Of a stretch of DNA of 18,474 bases, positions 14,024 to 18,474 are shown one piece after another (position 1 is the first letter of the stretch; every line of letters begins with the position of its first letter). The notes below the pieces were generated by a model that was not told the origin of the DNA, searched no databases, and saw only the letters and a program-made list of their open reading frames with translations. Location of the stretch: contig WFYB01000065.1 in assembly GCA_015490315.1 (NCBI GenBank), positions 1-18,474 of the forward strand. The letters are read 5' to 3'. This stretch comes from Sulfurovum sp. (GTDB lineage: Bacteria > Campylobacterota > Campylobacteria > Campylobacterales > Sulfurovaceae). Made by a program: the position numbers and the translations under genes.

Positions 14024-14830
14024 ATGCGATATCTGCTGATACTTCTCTTCGCGCTCTCTCTCGAGGCTTCAGACACACTCCAAAACGATCTTCGCAGCGA
14101 GATCATCAAAGTTGAAAACGCACGCCTGCAAGCGATACAGTCACTCAATAAATTTCTACAGACGGTTGAAGCACATCCGCAGCAGCAGACGCTCTCTGAT
14201 GCCGCAAAGATCATAGAGACAAATGCGATTGCCGTCATCGCAAAAGAGACGTCCCGTGTCGAGATCACCAAAGCGGAGGCGATGGCAGCGATCTCCAAAG
14301 CATTGGATGAACTCGAGTCAAGTACCCCTTCCAAAACACTTGAAGATGATGTACTCAAACGCATCGCCAAAGCGATCAGCTCCGTAGAGTTCGCCAAAGC
14401 CTCAGCAACCAAGCAGATCGTCGAAAGTGCCCATAGCGCAGAGCTTGGCAAACACACACCCCTGCAGCAACTTGCCTATCCAAAGCAGGCGCTCATCATC
14501 GCCAAAAATGCCAGTGCCGTACAGATCGCACAGGCAGTTGCCAATGCCGAAGTCGCCAAAGCTGTCGCGACAATAGAGATCGCGCGCTCATCGATGAGAC
14601 TCAAACCGCATACAGCTACGCCCGAAGAGCTAAAAAATCTCGAAAAGACAGAAGCCGATGCCACTGCCAATATCTCCTCCTATCTGGCACATATCGAAGT
14701 GACCAAAGCCAACATGCTCGCCAAGATCGCCAAAGAGGTTGCCAGAGTCGAAGTCGCCAAAGCTGCAGCCGGCATCTCCGAGAAGCACAACATCAATACC
14801 TATCCGACTAAGCTGATCAGAGCAGACTGA
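14024..14830 (+). CDS. Periplasmic alpha-helical protein of 9-residue repeats, unknown function
   Basis: 268 residues with a signal peptide (MRYLLILLFALSLEA, cut near 15-16). The rest is Ala-rich and helical. It is made of nonapeptides with the pattern [IVF]-[AT]-K-A-x-A-x-x-E, in four uninterrupted blocks: 72-98 (3 copies: IAKETSRVE, ITKAEAMAA, ISKALDELE), 114-140 (3), 159-194 (4: IAKNASAVQ, IAQAVANAE, VAKAVATIE, IARSSMRLK) and 217-252 (4). Linkers carry a Pro and often TP followed by Leu (STPSKTL, HTPLQQL, ATPEEL). A weaker block may exist at 27-45. There is no Cys and no catalytic motif. I do not recognise the family. A long helical-bundle or coiled-coil scaffold in the periplasm is plausible. 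It has its own promoter and AAGGA 6 bp before the ATG. Convergent with dprA, 13 bp apart, with no terminator seen between. Confidence 0.85.
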   Translation: MRYLLILLFALSLEASDTLQNDLRSEIIKVENARLQAIQSLNKFLQTVEAHPQQQTLSDAAKIIETNAIAVIAKETSRVEITKAEAMAAISKALDELESSTPSKTLEDDVLKRIAKAISSVEFAKASATKQIVESAHSAELGKHTPLQQLAYPKQALIIAKNASAVQIAQAVANAEVAKAVATIEIARSSMRLKPHTATPEELKNLEKTEADATANISSYLAHIEVTKANMLAKIAKEVARVEVAKAAAGISEKHNINTYPTKLIRAD

Positions 14831-14843
14831 TTGAGAAGTACCA

Positions 14844-15620
14844 TTAATTGAGAAGCACTTTGCCGTTCTCAATACGGATGGTTCCCTCAAGCTCTGCTTC
14901 ATAGACCCGGTCTGCATATCTCTCGATCGCTTCATCCAGCGTCGGTACCCCCTGACAGAAATAGAAAAAATCATCTTTGGGTATCTCACTGCTTACCGAG
15001 ACACCAAAACGTGCTGAAAATGCCTCGATATCATAGATCGCCTTGGCTTCGCCATCAAGCAACAGCCTGTTGGTACCGCTGCTCTCGGTCAGCCTATGAG
15101 GCAATACCCAGATCTCCTTGCCCATCTTTTGGGCAAACGCTACCGATCGCATCGACCCACTATCTATCTCTGCCTGGGTCACTACAAGGATATCACCGAG
15201 CGCAACGACCACTTCATTGCGCACGACAAAGCTCCACCCGGTCGCACGAAATCCGTCCACAAACTGAGAGAGCACCAACCCCTTCTGCTCAATCTGCTCG
15301 ATCAATTTTTGATTGATTGCGGGATAGCGAATGTCCAGACCATTGCCCATCACAGCGATCGTATTGTCCGCACCTGCCCCACTGTGTGCCGCTGCATCCA
15401 CCCCCATCGCCGCACCGCTGACGACACAGACACCGCGCTTGGCAAGCGCCTTTGCCAGCTGGTATGTCATCGCTCTGGTATAGTCACTGATATTTCTGCT
15501 CCCTACGATAGAGACTTTGGGACGCTCAAGCAAGGAGAGATCACCTTTGTAAAAAAGTGTCTCGGGATACTTCTTCATCGCCTGCAGTGCAGGGATCTCA
15601 AAGGGTACGGTATGGCTCAT
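14844..15620 (-). CDS. dprA: DNA processing protein DprA
   Basis: 258 residues. DprA binds incoming single-stranded DNA and loads RecA during natural transformation. The Rossmann-like core is complete: VSIVGSRNISDY (GSR about 40-42), VVSGAAMGVDAAAH (about 66-79), GNGLDIRYPAINQKL (about 92-106), VVRNEVVVALGDILVVTQAEIDSGSM and the SSGTNRLLLDG segment. The N-terminal SAM-like domain of larger DprA proteins is absent, as in other short Campylobacterota forms. A short C-terminal region (about 212-258) may be the winged-helix-like part. The start is a tandem ATG-ATG (15623-15618), with GGAG 2 and 5 nt before the two; I chose the second. It lies 3' of the DASS transporter gene, separated by a palindrome and its own candidate -10. 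Confidence 0.93.
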   Translation of the reverse strand: MSHTVPFEIPALQAMKKYPETLFYKGDLSLLERPKVSIVGSRNISDYTRAMTYQLAKALAKRGVCVVSGAAMGVDAAAHSGAGADNTIAVMGNGLDIRYPAINQKLIEQIEQKGLVLSQFVDGFRATGWSFVVRNEVVVALGDILVVTQAEIDSGSMRSVAFAQKMGKEIWVLPHRLTESSGTNRLLLDGEAKAIYDIEAFSARFGVSVSSEIPKDDFFYFCQGVPTLDEAIERYADRVYEAELEGTIRIENGKVLLN

Positions 15621-15643
15621 CATATCTCCCTCTTTTTTGATAT

Positions 15644-15649
15644 ATTTTA
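15644..15649 (-). promoter_or_regulatory. Possible -10 of dprA
   Basis: TAAAAT on the minus strand, about 20 bp before the dprA ATG pair; expected start near 15637. No clear -35. Confidence 0.4.
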
Positions 15650-15676
15650 CTCACTTAAAAGAGAAGAAAGAGGAAA

Positions 15677-15695
15677 ATATGACAAATTGTCATAT
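15677..15695. other. 8-bp palindrome between the DASS transporter gene and dprA
   Basis: ATATGACA-AAT-TGTCATAT, a perfect inverted repeat with a 3-bp centre that touches the DASS stop codon. On the minus strand it runs into TTTTCC and a pyrimidine-rich tract. It may be a weak AT-rich terminator for the transporter gene or an operator for dprA. Confidence 0.45.
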
Positions 15696-17029
15696 CAAAA
15701 GAGATATGGCCAGATGAAGTAGGCAACCAACGACAGAACCGTAATGCCAATAAAATTAAGTTTCAAACCTATCGTTGCCATCTCTTTGATACTGATCACA
15801 CGTGAGCTCATGACAATAGCGTTTGGCGGTGTAGCGATAGGCAGCATAAAGGCGTAGCTTGCCGCGACCGTCGCCACCATCAGCAGGATCGTACCTTCCA
15901 TCTGCGGCATGTTTTTGCTAAATTCATAAAAGATAGGGATCGCTATAGATGTCAGTGCTGTATTGCTCGTCACTTCGGTAGAAAATGTCACAAAAAGTGC
16001 CACGACCACCAGCATCCAAAACAGAGGCAACTGCGAGATAAAAGCGAGCTTGTGGGCTATTTCAGCCGCCAGCCCCGTCGCACCAAATGCCGCAGCGATA
16101 CTAAATCCCGCACCAAAAAGAAAAATGATCTCATATGGCATACTGCGGGTATCCTCCCACTCAAGAAAGCCGATCTTGGGTACAAACATCAAAAGACCGA
16201 AACCGAGCAAGATCAATTTTTCGTTCATAGCGATACCAAAGAGCTGTTTTAAAAAAGTGTTGGCAAAGAGGATGAGTGCCAAGAGAACAATCAGACCATA
16301 GAGTCTCTTTTGCGGTGCAGTAAGTTCGGGGGTATGTTCACTCATCTCATCAAGCTTCTTGTTTTTGAGATCAAGAGAGAGCAGCCATGGCATCACAAGC
16401 AGCATTAGTATCACAATAGGCAGCATAAAAAGCATCCACTCGCCAAAAGTAAGCTGCGGCAAATGGTGCTCCTCCAAAAAGCCCATCAAAATAAGGTTGG
16501 GGGGTGTGCCAATGGGTGTAAAAATCCCACCGATACTCGCCCCATACGCCGTAGCAAGCAAAAAGCGTACTTTCAGGCGCGTCTCTTCACTCAAATGGAG
16601 AGCAATAGGCATCAGCATCAATGTAATAGTCGTGTTGGAGAGGATCGAACTGAGCAGTGCTGACGTAACCGCAAGTGCATAGATAATCCCTCTGGCTGTT
16701 TTTGGGAAAAAGCTCAGAAGCTTTGCAGAAAAGTAGCGGTGCAATCCGGTCTTTTCGATCGCGATTGCGAGCATAAATCCCCCAAGGAAGAGAAAGATGA
16801 TCGACTTGGAGTAGTTTGCTGTCACAGAGGAGGTGTCGAGGATACCAAATATGGGGAAAAGAAGGATCGGCAGAATAGAAACTGCACCAAGTGGCATCGC
16901 TTCATTTGTCCAGAGTGTCACAAGAAATGCGACCAGCCCTATCAGTGTGGCATGCTGCATCGTAAAGCCCAGCAGTGCCAGCGCAAAAAAAGCCAGACCG
17001 ATTACAACTGCTATCACTATCCCTCTCAT
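15695..17029 (-). CDS. DASS/SLC13-family anion transporter
   Basis: 444 residues, almost entirely membrane-embedded (11 or so segments). It shows the twofold inverted repeat of the divalent anion:Na+ symporter family: two Ser-Asn-Thr sodium and substrate motifs (LSNTTITLML near 131-140; TSNTALTSIAIP near 360) and the paired TPPN motifs (GTPPNLI near 175; ATPPNAI near 410). Substrate is not readable from the sequence: dicarboxylates, sulfate and phosphate are all known in the family. The start is GTG-ATG directly behind the TAG of the deacetylase gene (TAG-GTG-ATG), with GGGAG 3 and 6 nt upstream of the two; I chose the ATG. Translation is probably coupled to the upstream gene. It sits between the deacetylase and dprA genes, which I recall as direct neighbours in Campylobacter, so it may be an insertion into an old gene pair. 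Confidence 0.92.
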   Translation of the reverse strand: MRGIVIAVVIGLAFFALALLGFTMQHATLIGLVAFLVTLWTNEAMPLGAVSILPILLFPIFGILDTSSVTANYSKSIIFLFLGGFMLAIAIEKTGLHRYFSAKLLSFFPKTARGIIYALAVTSALLSSILSNTTITLMLMPIALHLSEETRLKVRFLLATAYGASIGGIFTPIGTPPNLILMGFLEEHHLPQLTFGEWMLFMLPIVILMLLVMPWLLSLDLKNKKLDEMSEHTPELTAPQKRLYGLIVLLALILFANTFLKQLFGIAMNEKLILLGFGLLMFVPKIGFLEWEDTRSMPYEIIFLFGAGFSIAAAFGATGLAAEIAHKLAFISQLPLFWMLVVVALFVTFSTEVTSNTALTSIAIPIFYEFSKNMPQMEGTILLMVATVAASYAFMLPIATPPNAIVMSSRVISIKEMATIGLKLNFIGITVLSLVAYFIWPYLF

Positions 17030-17032
17030 CAC

Positions 17033-18208
17033 CTACTCCCTTTTGTATATCTCATCTATATAGACTACATCGACATCTTTTAAGATCGGCTTAGCCTCTT
17101 TGAGTGCCTTTATGGTACTTTTGTGCGGATGCCCGATAGCGATGGCATAGCCGTTTTTCTTCGCAACCTTGACAGCCTTTTTGAGTTGATTGTGTATATA
17201 GCCTATATCCTGCCTGTTGTCGATAAAAATATCCCGCCGCACATAAGCATCCCCCTCTTCATGGGCGATCTTTTTGACCTTTGATGAGCCTACGGTAAAG
17301 CTGTCTACAAAGACAAAGCCCTCTGCTTTGAGAAGATCATAGAGCTGTTTCATCGCCCTATAGTTGCTCGTAAAGGTGCTGCCGGTATGGTTGTTGATAT
17401 AGACAGCATTGGGGAAGAGGCGGCGCAACTCTTTGACCCTCTCATACATCTGCAATCTGCTAAAGGAACGCATCAGTGTCTTGGTCTGCGCGTTAAACTG
17501 TGCAGATCCTGACTCCATAGGCAAGTGGATCATATAGTGGTTCAAACCTTCGGCAAGCCTGTTGGAGTGCTTCGCCAGAGCATAGGGAGGGAAAATAGAG
17601 GGTGTGACATGAAATGGCAATGTACGTATCGCTTCCAACTGTGCCCGGGTATGCACATCATCGATGATGATCACCAATCTGGGTCTTTCCCCACGGTATG
17701 CCAGTGCGACCTTGCCATTATGTGGCTTTCTTGCTGCTGCCTTTTCACCCTCTGTTACGGGTGCTTTCGCCGTGACACTTCTCTCTTTTTTTACTCTACC
17801 CTCATCTTTGACTTTGCCTACAGGTACTCTCTGTTGCGCTATATTTTTGGGCTGTTTCTTTTTTTGTACTTTCTTATGGGTTTGCTCTATCTCTTTGGTA
17901 GGATGTTTAGACGGATGTTTGGCACGGATCTGTGAAAGCTCTTTGAGTATCTCCTCCTGAGAATAGGGATAGATCACCTCTTCATCTACAACCACCGCTT
18001 TGGCACGCTTATCCGTCGTCATATAGCTATATCCCACCGCGATCAGAAAACCAACAACCACCAATCCCACAATCACCCTGCGGATCAACACACTGCGATC
18101 ACTTCGTTTGTTTGACTTGCCTCGTCGCGCTGAACGACGTTTTTTGACTGTTTTTACTTTCTTTTGTGTGTTAGGTTTTGGTTTGGGTCGTTTCGAAGAA
18201 GCCGCCAT
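17033..18208 (-). CDS. Divergent polysaccharide deacetylase family protein (YibQ-like)
   Basis: 391 residues: a very basic cytoplasmic N-terminus (1-40), one membrane helix (about 42-62), a charged Lys/Glu/Pro-rich periplasmic linker (about 65-165) and a C-terminal deacetylase-like barrel (about 172-391). Barrel motifs: LVIIIDDVH (D183/D184), MIHLPMES (228-233), INNHTGSTFT with H274, VFVDSFT with D302, and AIAIGHPH (357-362). These are the conserved positions of the divergent polysaccharide deacetylase family (DUF610). Activity has, to my knowledge, not been firmly shown; a role in envelope glycan processing is inferred. TGGAG precedes the ATG, and TATAAT lies upstream at 18241-18236. First gene of a probable deacetylase-transporter unit. 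Confidence 0.9.
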   Translation of the reverse strand: MAASSKRPKPKPNTQKKVKTVKKRRSARRGKSNKRSDRSVLIRRVIVGLVVVGFLIAVGYSYMTTDKRAKAVVVDEEVIYPYSQEEILKELSQIRAKHPSKHPTKEIEQTHKKVQKKKQPKNIAQQRVPVGKVKDEGRVKKERSVTAKAPVTEGEKAAARKPHNGKVALAYRGERPRLVIIIDDVHTRAQLEAIRTLPFHVTPSIFPPYALAKHSNRLAEGLNHYMIHLPMESGSAQFNAQTKTLMRSFSRLQMYERVKELRRLFPNAVYINNHTGSTFTSNYRAMKQLYDLLKAEGFVFVDSFTVGSSKVKKIAHEEGDAYVRRDIFIDNRQDIGYIHNQLKKAVKVAKKNGYAIAIGHPHKSTIKALKEAKPILKDVDVVYIDEIYKRE

Positions 18209-18235
18209 ATCACTCCAGTATGTTAAAGTGGCACA

Positions 18236-18241
18236 ATTATA
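18236..18241 (-). promoter_or_regulatory. -10 of the deacetylase gene
   Basis: TATAAT on the minus strand, 27 bp before the ATG at 18208; expected start near 18229. No clear -35. Confidence 0.55.
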
Positions 18242-18257
18242 GCAAGCGGAAGGTTAA

Positions 18258-18292
18258 AGCGCTCAGCGTTCAGCATGTAGCGTTCAGGATAG
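18258..18292 (+). repeat. Degenerate 7-bp tandem repeat
   Basis: Five 7-bp units in a row: AGCGCTC, AGCGTTC, AGCATGT, AGCGTTC, AGGATAG. Units 2 and 4 are identical. It lies between the deacetylase promoter and the insertion-sequence end, in otherwise featureless DNA. Confidence 0.5.
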
Positions 18293-18395
18293 GTAAATTA
18301 TGATCTGCACTTTAATATGAATCGCAAAAAAAATATAAACTAATCGCCAATTCAACCAATAAGTGCAATTTCTAAAAAATAGTCGAGAAAGAGCG

Positions 18396-18424
18396 GGCTA
18401 ACCGAATATAGGTTATCCTTTTTT
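18396..18424 (+). terminator. Inward terminator at the insertion-sequence end
   Basis: Stem GG-C-TAACC (18396-18403) with GGTTA-T-CC (18411-18418), one C-T mismatch, a 7-nt loop, then T6 (18419-18424). It would stop outside transcription before the transposase. An outer repeat GTCGA/TCGAC (18382-18386 with 18424-18428) could pair instead and cover the T-run. Confidence 0.6.
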
Positions 18425-18446
18425 CGACCAAAAAGAAAGGAATTGC

Positions 18447-18474
18447 ATGACCTATAAACAATTAACCCTACAGA
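18447..18474 (+). CDS. Transposase, first nine codons (IS30-family-like)
   Basis: Begins MTYKQLTLQ and runs off the window. IS30-family transposases typically open with M-x-Y-x-x-L-T-x-x-ERY, so the visible part fits. AAAGAAAGGA precedes the ATG by 5 nt. Nine codons are too few to be certain, and whether the gene is complete cannot be seen. Confidence 0.55.

Larger units (their letters stand above)
18361..18474 (+). mobile_element. Left end of a probable IS30-family insertion sequence (partial)
   Basis: The transposase start, a terminator just inside the end, and AAGTGCAATTTC at 18361 (many IS30-family ends contain a variant of AAGTGCAA) suggest an IS left end here. The exact outer boundary is uncertain by about 10-15 bp, and the other end lies outside the window, so neither terminal repeats nor a target duplication can be checked. 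Confidence 0.5.

Noticed and set aside
1..18474. CRISPR array, tRNA, rRNA or prophage
   Set aside because: I saw no regularly spaced direct repeats, no tRNA T-loop/acceptor combination, no rRNA-like sequence and no phage structural genes on either strand.

Overview
The window looks like chromosomal DNA of a Campylobacterota (Epsilonproteobacteria) member, most likely close to Sulfurovum or Sulfurimonas. I infer this from protein style, from the separated ruvX, dprA and divergent polysaccharide deacetylase genes (neighbours in Campylobacter, as far as I recall), and from a phosphate operon whose promoter boxes resemble the PhosR box known from Campylobacter jejuni. No database search was possible, so the genus is a guess.

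Layout. 1-542 (+): the end of a SPOR-domain protein and a YchJ/SEC-C family gene broken by one in-frame TGA. 537-6135 (-): a phosphate-starvation block, read from the right as response regulator, small unknown protein, pstS, pstC, pstA, pstB, phoU. Three promoters in this block (regulator, pstS, pstC) share one geometry: two 11-bp-spaced GTTACC-like half sites, 9 bp, then a -10 hexamer. 6190-6868 (+): a promoter, a small exported Cys-containing unknown protein whose start region encodes a long hairpin, and a structured leader before metE. 6869-9142 (+): metE, cobalamin-independent methionine synthase, ending in a strong hairpin. 9180-11357 (-): a membrane hybrid sensor kinase that has lost both phosphorylatable histidines. 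11490-11894 (+): ruvX, apparently leaderless. 11895-13052 (-): a secreted family 3 glycosidase (NagZ-like) and, directly behind its stop, a 25-residue membrane peptide. 13130-13228: an inverted-repeat element with a CU-rich loop. 13312-13902 (+): a TlpA-like thioredoxin. 14024-14830 (+): a periplasmic protein built of 9-residue helical repeats. 14844-18208 (-): dprA, a DASS-family anion transporter and a divergent polysaccharide deacetylase. 18361-18474: the left end of what looks like an IS30-family insertion sequence, with its own terminator and the first codons of the transposase.

How the genes work together. The Pst/PhoU block is a complete high-affinity phosphate importer with its probable regulator; no cognate sensor kinase is visible. 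The other genes serve methionine synthesis, DNA uptake and repair (DprA, RuvX), cell-envelope turnover (glycosidase, deacetylase, SPOR protein) and periplasmic thiol chemistry. Nothing looks like a phage, CRISPR array or known defence island. The most interesting items are the degenerate phosphorelay protein, the nonapeptide-repeat protein, the shared Pho-promoter geometry, the metE leader and the 25-residue peptide.
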